Source: Sycon ciliatum (taxonomy: Eukaryota; Porifera; Calcarea; Leucosolenida; Sycettidae). From it: a stretch of 64,000 bases of DNA. The stretch lies in the NCBI RefSeq assembly GCF_964019385.1, contig NC_088643.1:14947035-15011034 (forward strand), written 5' to 3'. Each line of letters starts with the position of its first letter. Position 1 is the stretch's first letter. The position numbers and the translations under genes were made by a program. This document shows positions 1 to 11,139 of this stretch, piece by piece. The notes beneath the pieces are model-generated. The model made no database searches and was not told the origin of the DNA. It was given only the letters and a program-made list of their open reading frames with translations.

Positions 1-670
1 CCACCGAGTTGTGACGCAGGAAGCCCTTGCGGACCTCTACTATTGTTCGCCAAAACTGCGCGTTGGTAGAGAATAAAACGACAGTATAGTGAAGGTTCAA
101 ATACGCAATAATCATTGGTCTGCTCAATAGTTATTAACCAATAGGTCTGCAGGAAACTAGCCATGCATTCTCTGATACGAGGTTGATCTATCCCCGCGCA
201 TCGAACTATCGGTCCAAGCCCATTGTATTCTGTTTACCGCAAGGTACAAGGTGCCAAGAAGTGGAAGTCTGTGTGTGGCTGATGTGGGGTCCACATGCAC
301 TTGAACCATACACACTGTACTGAAAAACTAATTATCTCTTTGAGAGGTGGAATGGTTCACGGAAGTCAGTCACGCTATGTCGCGTAGGAGAGCGGAGAAG
401 CGTTTGTCTTTATAAAGCCATGTTGCTCATGAAAACCAGAATAACTTTCCTGGATTGACAGAGTAAGAAGCAGCTACAGACTCTCCCAAACTTTTCTTGC
501 TTTCCTTGGTCTTCTTGCGTTCGTTGCTCTTCTTGCTTTCCTTATAAAGTTTGTTGGCCTACAACCGTCCCACGCAGAAGTCACGGTCACCATGAGTGCA
601 GAAGAAGGTTTGATCTAGCAGCAGGAAAAGCCGGCTCTGAAACCGCGGGAAAACCTGAGTCATCTTCAGG
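1..670. other. no recognisable gene
   Basis: No long reading frame or familiar motif is visible. The stretch around 485-550 is rich in short CTTGCTTTCC-like pyrimidine runs. It may be intron or intergenic sequence upstream of the microsatellite. Confidence 0.4.
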
Positions 671-754
671 ACGATGAGCGAGATGAAAAAAGGTATTTCT
701 AAGAGCAAATTGGAACCATATCCAATTCTTCAATATAGCACAACTTTGCTGTCG

Positions 755-1121
755 TTGCTGTTGTTCCGGCTATTGCTGCTGCTGTTGTTGTTGTTGCTGC
801 TGTTGTTCCTGCTGTTGTTGTTGCTGTTGTTGCAGCTGTTGTTGTTGCTGGTGTTGTTGCTGCTGTTGCTGCTGTTGTTGCTGCTGCTGCTGTTACAGCT
901 GCTGCTGTTTTTGCTGCTGTTGTTGCTGCTGTTGAGGATGCTGCTGTTGCTGCTGCTGTTGTTGCTGCTGCTGCTGCTCTTATAGCTTCTGCTGTTGTTG
1001 CTGCTGTTGTTTATGCTGCTGTTGCTGCTGCTGTTGTTGCTGCCGTTCCTGCTGCTGTTGCTGCTGTTCCTGCTGCTGTTGTTGTTGCTGCTCTTGTTGT
1101 TGTTGTTGTTGTTGTTATTGC

Positions 1122-1182
<61 letters not shown>

Positions 1183-1245
1183 GCTGCTCTTGTAGCGGCT
1201 GTGTTTGTTGTTGCTGTTGCTGTTGTTGTTGTTGTTTGAAATCTT
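755..1245. repeat. CTG/TTG (CAG/CAA) trinucleotide microsatellite
   Basis: About 490 bp of nearly uninterrupted mixed CTG and TTG triplets, with a pure TTG run near 1124-1180. The reading frames through it are low-complexity poly-Leu (plus) or poly-Gln and poly-Thr (minus) and are not evidence of a protein. A minus-strand polyglutamine exon cannot be excluded, but no splice-compatible flanking exon was found. Confidence 0.9.
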
Positions 1246-2295
1246 TTATTCTCACGATGGCCTGTGGCCAATAAGAGATGTTGTTGTTGTTGTTATTGTT
1301 GATGAACAAAAACTTCGTGATGGATTTTTGAGGGGCTGGTTTGCGCACAAACTGCCGTGAAATGAGGCGCAATCACTTTCTTGGTCTTCCCTGGCGGGCC
1401 ATGAAAGAGGTACGATTCAAGGAAAGCGACCTTTCACAACAAGCCGAGCGGAATCGATGGTTGCGCTGTGGAAACATAGGTGATGACAGTTATGGCGAGC
1501 GAAACTGAAATACCACTTCTCCGAGGGGATATTGTGTTGCTAAGTCTCTCTACTACTCTAGCACTGAGTAAGTTGGAGAGTGATAAAGAGCGATCAAACG
1601 GAGCTGCGAGTCCACACAATGAGCGAGTGAACAAGGAGCTGCTCTGATTGCACGGCTCAATGAAAATAATTCTGAGCTCAAGTTCTTGTTCAACCTGCGC
1701 AAAGCCCAGATTCGAATGCTGATGACCATGTATTTTTTCTGAAGTCTGCAGTCCGATGCAAGTCTCGTGGCTAAAGAAAGTCGACTGGACTTGCTAGCCG
1801 CTGCCATTCAGTGCTGGCAGGGGTATCCATCAGAGAATATTGAATCGGTTTGGCTGTGCCTTTACTCCTCGTTTCGCGGAGTTCTGGAGAGCGAAGATGA
1901 AACCAGGGAGTCGTAAAATATTTTTACGACTCCCTGGTGGAAACGAGGAATCGCCATCGCGGCGGATCACGCAGCTTGAAAGCCAACTTACTTGAACGAC
2001 CGCGACATCAAGGCCAGCGGAGTGTGATCAAAGAAGCCGAGCCAAGACTGAAACGAGCTGAACAATGATTCGAGAGAGATGACGACTCGCGTGCAGCAGA
2101 TGACGACAACGACGCAGGGTCAAAAATGAGTCAAGCGAAAGCGACGCAAACTGAACTTACTGCTCATTCCTCCAACAGTTTCTCTTGAAAAGACGCTGTA
2201 CATAAGCTGAATCACCTTCGTCCAGTGATTTGCAGTCGAAACAAACTGTTCTTGACCTGTTCTAAGCGTTTTCATATCCATCAAAATCCATCACA
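1246..2295. other. unassigned region with short palindrome
   Basis: No intact gene is seen. Short broken plus-strand frames around 1560-1740 look mildly coiled-coil-like but are stop-interrupted. A near-perfect hairpin (ACCAGGGAGTCGTAAAA and its complement) occupies 1902-1938; related palindromes recur elsewhere in the window. Confidence 0.4.
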
Positions 2296-2629
2296 GTTTT
2301 TGTTACCGGAGAAAGTATGAAAAGTATGAATGCCGCAGACATCAACACACCAGGCGCTTGAAAAAACCTTTCTTTTTTAAATTTCGTCATTTCTCAACAT
2401 TTTTACGAAACCCAAAAGACATGTTTTAGCTGATCGCGGCCCATGTAGACGGTGAGTCAGTGACTTGTCCATTTGACCCCATGCCATGGGGCGGTGCCTG
2501 TACTGTAGTTCGGCTTTACATGTAGTCGCCGGCCAAGAAGCAATGATGGGTGCCTCCGTTAATTCTATTGCATCGATTCGCTATAGATTTTATTACTTTA
2601 CTAGGGGAGTCCCAAATAAAATAAATATA

Positions 2630-2694
2630 CCCAGTTGTTGACCACTCCAGCTTACCAGAGCGACCTTGGCGTTATGGATTTGGATACGCCAAAC
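2630..2694 (+). pseudogene. truncated remnant of bZIP second exon
   Basis: This matches the middle of the 150-nt zipper exon (codes from about TQLL to DLDTPN) but lacks the zipper start and the 3' splice donor. It joins directly to spacer sequence beginning TTGACACAAAAC. It marks a deleted unit at the 5' edge of the array. Confidence 0.75.
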
Positions 2695-3336
2695 TTGACA
2701 CAAAACTACTACTACATGTATATGTAAATAATCTACGTGGAGATAAAAGTTTAATAATAGCTATGAAAAGTATGAATGCCGCAGACATCACCACACCAAG
2801 CGCTCGAAAAAATCCTTTCTTTTTATTTCGTCATTTCTCAACATTTTTACGAAACTCCAAAGACATGTTTTAGCTGTTCGCGGCCCATGTATTCGGTGAG
2901 TCAGTGACTTGACCATTTGACCCCATGCCATGGGGCGGTGCCTGTACTGTAGTTCGGCTTTACATGTAGTCATCGGCCAAGAAACAATGATGAATGCCTC
3001 CGTTATTTCTATCGCAGCGAATCGCTAGTAGATTTTATTATTTTAATAGGGGAGTCCGAACAGGCGTTGCCCTTTTACTGGGAACCCTAGGTGAATTTTG
3101 ACCATGTTTACATAAAAGATGGGGCCTGACAGCTTTTCCCATGTTAAAATTTGCTGTCTTGGTCATATTTGAAAAGACAGCGACAACTATCTTGTGACAA
3201 CAATGTCGCTTGGGCTGGTTCTGTTTATTGCGGTGCTACATTGAAGAATTTCCTTCAGTCAATTAGTATTTTTGTTCAGTCTTTATTCCAGATTTCTTAT
3301 TGGTTATTCTGCTGTGCGATGCTCTTTTCGTGGGAG

Positions 3337-3430
3337 GGTAGCAAATGCAGCATCTGCTCGTACATCACAAGAAAGGGCGAAAGCCTATTTCAAGAAATTG
3401 GAATCGGAGGTGGAGAAATTGAGTCAGGAG
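3337..3430 (+). CDS. bZIP basic-region exon, unit 1 (type A)
   Basis: The exon follows a TTTTCGTGGGAG acceptor (intron phase 2) and ends phase 0 at GAG|GTGAGT. It codes GRVANAASARTSQERAK followed by the start of a leucine zipper. The bZIP signature Asn-x7-Arg is altered here: the Arg is Gln (CAA), unlike the other seven copies, so DNA binding by this copy may be impaired. A ~147-bp tandem duplication of the exon end and following intron sits at 3563-3698 and supplies a decoy GTGAGT donor. Confidence 0.7.
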
Positions 3431-3869
3431 GTGAGTCCTACTGGTCCTATTAACCATGTTTTATAATTATCATTATACACAAGAGAGATTGGAAGCTATC
3501 CATATCTCATAGCATGTCGTTGAGACTGCCAAGTAATTTAGAGATAAGGGTGATTGCCAACAATTGAGTCAGGAGGTGAGTCCTACTGGTCCTATTAACC
3601 ATGTTTTAGAATTATCATTATACACAAGAGAGATTGGAAGCTATCCATAATTATCTCATAGCATGTCGTTGAGACTGCCAAGTAATTTAGAGATAAGGGT
3701 TATTGCCAACAATGGCCTATAGGACGAAACAAGGGAAGCGACAAAGAGAGCGAGTCACAGATAAATCATTCTCGAGTTAATTTGTCAGCAGTGCCTACTT
3801 CTATTCGACCATCTGTCATTGTAAACACGAGATCAATACTTTCCCTTGTGCGTTTATTGTTGCATGCAG

Positions 3870-4019
3870 AATGTCCAATTGAAGGCGCGAGTCAATGTGT
3901 TGGAGACCCCGCAGAAAAATACGCAGTTGTTGACCACTCCAGCTTACCAGAGCGACCCTGGCGTTATGGATTTGGATATGCCAAACATAGGCATCAATCC
4001 GGCGTTGTTTGATGACCAT
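3870..4019 (+). CDS. bZIP zipper exon, unit 1
   Basis: A 150-nt, 50-codon exon in phase 0 at both ends, with acceptor TTGTTGCATGCAG and donor CAT|GTGAGT. Joined to the basic exon it gives LSQE-NVQLKARVNVLE, with leucines at exact seven-residue spacing and an Asn at the start of the exon. The C-terminal part ends PNIGINPALFDDH and contains DLDM, the type A variant. Confidence 0.75.
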
Positions 4020-4886
4020 GTGAGTTTTCATAGTTTTCTTTGTCATGTTTTACTATGAGCTGCTGAGCATGAATCACTAGTCACGTTTTTTGACACAAAA
4101 ACTACTACTACATGTATATGTAAATATTCTACGTGGAGATAAAAGTTTAATAATAGCTATGAAAAGTATGAATGCCGCAGACATCACCACACCAAGCGCT
4201 TGAAAAAAACCGTTCTTTTAATTTCGTCATTTCTCAACATTTTAACGAAACCCCAAAGACATGTTTTAGCAAATTCCGGCCCATGTAGTCGATGAGTCAG
4301 TGACTTGACCATTTGACCCCATGCCATGGGGCGGTGCCTGTACTGTAGTTCGGCTTTACATGTATTCGCCGGCCAAGAAGCAATGATGGGTGCCTCCGTT
4401 AATTCTATCGCATCGATTCGCTATAGATTTTATTACTTTACTAGGGAAGTCCCAACAGGCGTTGCCTTTTTACTGGGAGCCCTAGTTGTATTTTTACCAT
4501 GTTTACATAAGAGAGGGGCCTGACGGCTTTGCTGATGTTATAATTTGCTGTCTTGGTCATATTTGAAAAGGCGGCAACAACAGTCATGTGACAACAATGT
4601 CGCTTCAGCTGGTTCTGTTTATTGCAATCCCTACACTGTCTTACTAAGTACTCAAATACATATAAACTATCTTAGTCATTTTTCCTGTATTCCCTATAAG
4701 AGCCTATGAAGAGAAGGGAACGAAAATGTTCAGTTTTTAAATTCCCTATTGTTGATTTGGACTGGTGTGGATTACGCAGATGCATGTGCTACATTGAAGA
4801 ATTTCCTTCAATCAATTAGTATTTTAGTTCAATCTTTATTCCAGATTTCTTATTGGTTATTCTTCTGTGTGATGCTTTTTTGGTAG

Positions 4887-4983
4887 GAGGGTAGCAAATG
4901 CAGCATCTGCTCGTACATCACGAGAAAGGGCGAAAGCCTATTTGAAGAAATTGGAATCGGAGGTGGAGAAATTGAGTCAGGAG
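4887..4983 (+). CDS. bZIP basic-region exon, unit 2 (type B)
   Basis: Follows a GCTTTTTTGGTAG acceptor and begins GAGGGTAGC, one codon longer than type A. The signature NAASARTSRERAK is intact and is followed by AYLKKLESEVEKLSQE. It ends at GAG|GTGAGT. Confidence 0.75.
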
Positions 4984-5273
4984 GTGAGTCCTGCTGGTCC
5001 TATTATCCATGTTTTATTATTATCATTATACAAAAGAGAGATTTGAATCTATTAATATCTCACAGCATGTCGTTGAGACTGCCAAGTAATTTAGAGATAT
5101 GGGTGATTGCCAACAATGGCCTATAGGACGAAAAAAGGGAAACGACAAAGAGAGCGAGTCACAGATATCTCATTCTCGAGTTATCATGTCAGCAGTGCCT
5201 ACTTCTATTCGACCATCTGTCATTGTAAACACGAGACCAATACTCTCCCGTGTGCGTTTATTGCTGCATGCAG

Positions 5274-5423
5274 AATGTCCAATTGAAGGTGCGAGTCAAT
5301 GTTTTAGAGACCCCGCAGAAATATACCCAGTTGTCGACCACACCAGCGTACCAGAGCGTCCCTGGCGTTATGGATTTGGATACGCCAAACATAGGCATCA
5401 ACCCGGCGTTGTTTGATGACCAT
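5274..5423 (+). CDS. bZIP zipper exon, unit 2
   Basis: A 150-nt phase 0-0 exon. It differs from the commonest version by NVQLKVRV, QKYTQLS, YQSVPG and the type B residue in DLDTPN. The frame is open throughout. Confidence 0.72.
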
Positions 5424-6133
5424 GTGAGTTTTCATAGTTTTCTTTGTCATGTTTTACTATGAGCTGCTGAGAATGAATCACTAGTCACGTTTTTTGACAC
5501 AAAACTACTACTACATGTATATGTAAATAATCTACGTGGAGATAAAAGTTTAATAATAGCTATGAAAAGTATGAATGCCGCAGACATCACCACACCAAGC
5601 GCTCGAAAAAAATCCTTTTTTATTTCGTCATTTCTCACCATTTTTACGAAACTCCAAAGACATGTTTTAGCTGTTCGCGGCCCATGTATTCGGTGAGTCA
5701 GTGACTTGACCATTTGACCCCATGCCATGGGGCGGTGCCTGTACTGTAGTTCGGCTTTACATGTAGTCATCGGCCAAGAAACAATGATGAATGCCTCCGT
5801 TATTTCTATCGCAGCGAATCGCTAGTAGATTTTATTATTTTAATAGGGGAGTCCGAACAGGCGTTGCCCTTTTACTGGGAACCCTAGGTGAATTTCGACC
5901 ATGTTTACATAAAAGATGGGGTCTGACAGCTTTTCCCATGTTAAAATTTGCTGTCTTGGTCATATTTGAAAAGACAGCGACAACTATCTTGTGACAACAA
6001 TGTCGCTTGGGCTGGTTCTGTTTATTGCGGTGCTACATTGAAGAATTTCCTTCAGTCAATTAGTATTTTTGTTCAGTCTTTATTCCAGATTTCTTATTGG
6101 TTATTCTGCTGTGCGATGCTCTTTTCGTGGGAG

Positions 6134-6227
6134 GGTAGCAAATGGAGCATCTGCTCGTACATCACGAGAAAGGGCGAAAGCCTATTTCAAGAAATTGGAA
6201 TCGGAGGTGGAGAAATTGAGTCAGGAG
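6134..6227 (+). CDS. bZIP basic-region exon, unit 3 (type A)
   Basis: 94 nt with a type A acceptor. The residue after the signature Asn is Gly (NGASARTSR). Asn and Arg of the signature are kept. A duplicated exon-end/intron segment follows at about 6357-6480. Confidence 0.72.
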
Positions 6228-6662
6228 GTGAGTCCTACTGGTCCTATTAACCATGTTTTATAATTATCATTATACACAAGAGAGATTGGAAGGTATCCAT
6301 ATCTCATAGCATGTCGTTGAGACTGCCAAGTAATTTAGAGATAAGTGTGATTGCCAACAATTGAGTCAGGAGGTGAGTCCTACTGGTCCTATTAACCATG
6401 TTTTATAATTATTATTATACACAAGAGAGATTGGAAGCTATCCATATCTCATAGCATGTCGTTGAGACTACCAAGTAATTTAGAGATATGGGTGATTGCC
6501 AACAATGGCCTATAGGACGAAACAAGGGAAGCGACAAAGAGAGCGAGTCACAGATAAATCATTCTCGAGTTATCGTGTCAGCAGTGCCTACTTCTATTCG
6601 ACCATCTGTCATTGTAAACACGAGATCAATACTCTCCCTTGTGCGTTTATTGTTGCATGCAG

Positions 6663-6812
6663 AATGTCCAATTGAAGGCGCGAGTCAATGTTTTGGAGAC
6701 CCCGCAGAAACATACGCAGTTGTTGACCACTCCAGCTTACCAGAGCGACCCTGGCGTTATGGATTTGGATATGCCAAACATAGGCATCAATCCGGCGTTG
6801 TTTGATGACCAT
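6663..6812 (+). CDS. bZIP zipper exon, unit 3
   Basis: A 150-nt phase 0-0 exon with QKHTQLL and type A DLDM. All heptad leucines are kept. Confidence 0.73.
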
Positions 6813-7681
6813 GTGAGTTTTCATAGTTTTCTTTGTCATGTTTTACTATGAGCTGCTGAGCATGAATCACTAGTCACGTTTATTGACACAAAAACTACTA
6901 CTACATGTATATGTAAATATTCTACGTGGAGATAAAAGTTTAATAATAGCTATGAAAAGTATGAATGTCGCAGACATCACCACACCAAGCGCTTGAAAAA
7001 AAACCGTTCTTTTTATTTCGTCATTTCTCAACATTTTTGCGAAACCCAAAAGACATAATTTAGCAAATCGCGGCCCATGTAGTCGATGAGTCAGTGACTT
7101 GACCATTTGACCCCATGCCATGGGGCGGTGCCTGTACTGTAGTTCGACTTTACATGTATTCTCCGGCCAAGAAGCAATGATGGGTGCCTCCGTTAATTCT
7201 ATCGCATTGATTCGCTATAGATTTTATTACTTTACTAGGGGAGTCCCAACAGGCGTTGCCTTTTTACTGGGAACCCTAGTTGTACTTTTACCATGTTTAC
7301 ATTAGAGACGGGGCCTGACGGCTTTTCCCATGTTATAATTTGCTGTCTTGGTCATATTTGAAAAGGCGGCAACAACAGTCATGTGACAACAATGTCGCTT
7401 CAGCTGGTTCTGTTTATTGCAATCCCTACACTGTCTTACTAAGTACTCAAATACATATAAACTATCTTAGTCATTTTTGCTGTATGCCCTATAAGAGCCT
7501 ATGAAGAGAAGGGAACAAAAATGTTCAGTTTTTAAATTCCCTATTGTTGATTTGGACTGGTGTGGATTACGCAGATGCATGTGCTACATTGAATAATTTC
7601 CTTCAATCAATTAGTATTTTAGTTCAGTCTTTATTCCAGATTTCTTATTGGTTATTCTGCTGTGCGATGCTTTTTTGGTAG

Positions 7682-7778
7682 GAGGGTAGCAAATGCAGCA
7701 TCTGCTCGTACATCACGAGAAAGGGCGAAAGCCTATTTGAAGAAATTGGAATCGGAGGTGGAGAAATTGAGTCAGGAG
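7682..7778 (+). CDS. bZIP basic-region exon, unit 4 (type B)
   Basis: 97 nt, intact NAASARTSRERAK and AYLKK. The intron after it is expanded by the tyrosine-recombinase element at 7824-9439; its partner zipper exon is at 9692. Confidence 0.73.
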
Positions 7779-7974
7779 GTGAGTCCTGCTGGTCCTATTA
7801 TCCATGTTTTCTAATTATCATTAGCATTCCGCGCACGCAGACGGCATGCAGGCAGGCATACATCATTAGCATTCCGCGCACACAGACGGTATGCAGACAG
7901 GCATACACCACACGAATAAGGCTAGGTTGTGTTGGGTAAGTACTGGTGACGAGGAATTGGTTGGTCTTTGCCGC

Positions 7975-8125
7975 AAGGCAGGCACAAGCCCGTGAGGCTG
8001 CGAGTGCCGCAGAAAGGCAGAAGCCCGGAGGCTGTGATTGCCGCAGGAAGGCAGAAGCCCGGAGGCTGTGATTGCCGCAATGGAAAGGCAGGACCATAAG
8101 GCCATAATGCCGCAATAGAAAGGCA
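7975..8125. repeat. ~32-bp degenerate tandem repeat
   Basis: Five imperfect copies of a GCCGCAGGAAGGCAGAAGCC-type unit, downstream of the recombinase stop codon inside the element. It could be a structural terminus or a recombination site. Confidence 0.6.
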
Positions 8126-8240
8126 GACCAGTTATGAGTGACTCGCCATACCGCCAGTACATACCCATACACAACAGTATTGCAGTGCAGCATAGCATAG
8201 TTCATTATGAGGGAATTGTGTGAATCGAGAAACATCGGTG

Positions 8241-9344
8241 TCAGGGAGATGATCTTACTGAGGATAGTTTGCTGGCCAGCGTTCGGGCCGATGATGGTGG
8301 TGTCCAGATGTAGCGTAGGCATGCATCACTGCGCCACCGCCCCGCGGAGCGGATCTGGTGGTCGGGGACGCCAGCAAGGGCAGCAGTGGTAGCGGTCCCG
8401 ATACGGAAGCTGTGGCCTGCATAGTCCTGCCAGTTTGCCACGCCGCTGGTGCTAAGCAGCGTGCGTACGTGGGCTGTAAAAGTGCTGCGGTTGAGGCGTT
8501 GCCCGTTGGCCAGGATGAACACAGCACTGCCTGGACGAGCAGAGGCGGTTGCAATGAGGTAGGTGAGCATGGCTCTCACAGCGCAGTATGGCGGCACCGC
8601 TGGCCCGATCAGCACCGTTGTACCTTCCCCGGACGGGTCTGTCTTCGAGCGTGGTAGGTGCACATGGAGCATCCCTGACTCGAATGTCAAACAGCCGCGC
8701 GTGGTAGGTGCTTCTAGCAGTTCACCGCATCTGAAGAAACCAAAGAACACGGCAAGCATAGCGGCATGCAGGCAGCGCTTGTCGTGAGGGCACATGGTTG
8801 GAGCAGCTAGGCAGGTGTCAACCAGACTGCAGAGAATAGGAAACGTGATTGGCAGCCTGGGGCGGACAGCGGCTACTCCATGGCAACGGCAAATACCGCG
8901 TACCACTCGCTTGAGGAAGTGCGCGCCCTCGGTCGGGTCGACATAACCGAGCTCCAGGTGCAGGTTCTTGATAGCACTGAGGTAAACCTTAATAGTCACT
9001 GGTCTGACCGACTGGGTTAGGGAGGCAGCAAAACTACTCAGCATTAGGTCTGAAGCGGGAAACGGGGACCATCTTTGAAGTTGGCAGAACTTGAGATACT
9101 TAGATTCGCCGGCGGAATACGTTCGTCTGGTGTTGTCGGATAGAGCAAAAGACAAAGGCAGCAGGATGCAAGTCGGGCATGAGCCAAAGCAGAGAAGACT
9201 CAAAACTGAGAATGGCAAGGAGATGTGCCACGTTGCGGACTCGGACCCGATCAAAACTGAATTAATTATTGTGATGGCGTACGCATAAATTAATGTGATG
9301 CACAGCAGGCGGTCTTGCCGGTCGCGGCAAGGCGCGCTAAACAA
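8241..9344 (-). CDS. tyrosine recombinase/integrase
   Basis: 367 codons. An N-terminal core-binding-like segment (NTRRTYSAGESKYLKFC, about residues 72-88) is followed by a catalytic domain. Candidate active-site residues are Arg in FFRCGELL, Lys in PRSKTD, the His-x-x-Arg pair in GHSFRIG, Trp in GRW and the nucleophile Tyr in CLRYI. That order matches the tyrosine recombinase fold. It should cut and rejoin DNA through a 3'-phosphotyrosine. The first ~70 residues are hydrophobic and unlike the family, so the true start may lie nearer the RRTY segment. It sits alone in its element. Confidence 0.75.
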   Translation of the reverse strand: MFSAPCRDRQDRLLCITLIYAYAITIINSVLIGSESATWHISLPFSVLSLLCFGSCPTCILLPLSFALSDNTRRTYSAGESKYLKFCQLQRWSPFPASDLMLSSFAASLTQSVRPVTIKVYLSAIKNLHLELGYVDPTEGAHFLKRVVRGICRCHGVAAVRPRLPITFPILCSLVDTCLAAPTMCPHDKRCLHAAMLAVFFGFFRCGELLEAPTTRGCLTFESGMLHVHLPRSKTDPSGEGTTVLIGPAVPPYCAVRAMLTYLIATASARPGSAVFILANGQRLNRSTFTAHVRTLLSTSGVANWQDYAGHSFRIGTATTAALAGVPDHQIRSAGRWRSDACLRYIWTPPSSARTLASKLSSVRSSP

Positions 9345-9691
9345 GTGCCGCGGCCAGAACCGTAGAGGGCGCTGTTGCGCAGCAGATACGTAGTTGCGAG
9401 ATGTGCGCCTACGCTAAACTGAATTCATTACATGAATACATCATTATACAAAAGAGAGATTTGAATCTATTAATATCTCACAGCATGTCGTTGAGACTGC
9501 CAAGTAATTTAGAGATATGGGTGATTGCCAACAATGGCCTATAGGACGAAACAAGGGAAACGACAAAGAGAGGGAGTCACAGATATCTCATTCTCGAGTT
9601 ATCATGTCAGCAGTGCCTACTTCTATTCGACCATCTGTCATTGTAAACACGAGACCAATACTCTCCCGTGTGCGTTTATTGCTGCATGCAG

Positions 9692-9841
9692 AATGTCCAA
9701 TTGAAGGCGCGAGTCAATGTTTTGGAGACCCCGCAGAAATATACCCAGTTGTTGACCACTCCAGCTTACCAGAGCGACCCTGGCGTTCTGGATTTGGATA
9801 CGCCAAACATAGGCATCAATCCGGAATTGTTTGAGGACCAT
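9692..9841 (+). CDS. bZIP zipper exon, unit 4
   Basis: A 150-nt phase 0-0 exon, the most divergent C-terminal end of the array: GVLDLDT and NPELFEDH replace GVMDLDT and NPALFDDH. The zipper leucines are intact. Confidence 0.72.
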
Positions 9842-10554
9842 GTGAGTTTTCATAGTTTCTTTGTCATGTTTTACTATGAGCTGCTGAGCATGAATCACTA
9901 GTCACGTTTTTTGACACAAAACTACTACTACATGTATATGTTAATAATCTACGTGGAGATAAAAGTTTAATAATAGCTATGAAAAGTATGAATGCCGCAG
10001 ACATTACCACACCAAGCGCTCGAAAAAAAATCCTTTCTTTTTATTTCGTCATTTCTCAACATTTTTACGAAACTCCAAAGACATGTTTTAGCTGATCGCG
10101 GCCCATGTATTCGGTGAGTCAGTGACTTGACCATTTGACCCCATGCCATGGGGCGGTGCCTGTACTGTAGTTCGGCTTTACATGTAGTCATCGGCCAAGA
10201 AACAATGATGGATGCCTCCCTTATTTCTATCGCAGCGAATCGCTAGTAGATTTTATTATTTTAATAGGGGAGTCCGAACAGGCGTTGCCCTTTTACTGGG
10301 AACCCTAGGTGAATTTTGACCATTTTTACATAAAAGATGGGGCCTGACAGCTTTTCCCATGTTAAAATTTCTGTCTTGGTCATATTGGAGAAGTCAGCGA
10401 CAACTATCATGTGACAACAATGTCGCTTGGGCTGGTTCTGTTTTTTTGCTGTGCTACATTGAAGAATTTCCTTCAGTCAATTAGTAATTTTGTTCAGTCT
10501 TTATTCCAGATTTCTTATTGGTTATTCTGCTGTGCGATGCTCTTTTCGTGGGAG

Positions 10555-10648
10555 GGTAGCAAATGCAGCATCTGCTCGTACATCACGAGAAAGGGCGAAA
10601 GCCTATTTCAAGAAATTGGAATCGGATGTGGAGAAATTGAGTCAGGAG
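10555..10648 (+). CDS. bZIP basic-region exon, unit 5 (type A)
   Basis: 94 nt with intact Asn-x7-Arg. LESDVEK replaces LESEVEK. The Gypsy element begins in the following intron, so the partner exon is 5.5 kb away at 16204. Confidence 0.72.
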
Positions 10649-10809
10649 GTGAGTCCTACTGGTCCTATTAACCATGTTTTATAATTATCATTATACACAA
10701 GAGAGATTGGAAGCTAACTATATCTCATGGCATGTCGTTGAGACTGCCAAGTAATTTAGAGATAAGGGTGATAACAATTGAGTCAGGAGGTGAGTCCTAC
10801 TGGTCCTAT

Positions 10810-11053
10810 TGTTAGCTGCTCCCGGCTAATGATGCCCCCTCACACCGGAACACAAGGGGTTTATATGATTGGATAATTTATAGAAGTATTCGAGAAGAGT
10901 GTAGACAAGGAGAACAGGACAACGACAACTCAAGACTAGACTACAACAGAACTGGAGCATGCGCTCTTCTATGTGAGTGCTCATTGCCAAGGGGAACGAG
11001 CGGGAAATACAAATAGTGAGTATTCAGGTCGTAGCATACATACACCTATTACA
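10810..11053 (-). repeat. 3' LTR of the Gypsy element
   Basis: 244 bp, TG...CA ends, indistinguishable by eye from the copy at 15686-15929. Confidence 0.92.
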
Positions 11054-11139
11054 CTGTGCCCCCCTAGCTAAAATTCACGTCCACGGGAATGAACGAAATA
11101 CCTAGGAAACAACAAAAGAAAACAAACCAAATAATAAAC

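Larger units (their letters stand above)
7824..9439 (-). mobile_element. tyrosine-recombinase element (Crypton/DIRS-like)
   Basis: About 1.6 kb inserted in the intron of unit 4. Comparison with sister units places the insertion at ATCATTA, which occurs at both edges (7817-7823 and 9440-9446). A 45-bp segment starting ATCATTAGCATTCCGC is tandemly duplicated at the left end (about 7816-7906). There is one recombinase gene on the minus strand and no reverse transcriptase, which fits a Crypton-like element better than a complete DIRS element. Confidence 0.7.

Noticed and set aside
674..1271. Long poly-Leu, poly-Thr and poly-Gln reading frames
   Set aside because: They are translations of a trinucleotide microsatellite in every frame, with no flanking coding sequence.
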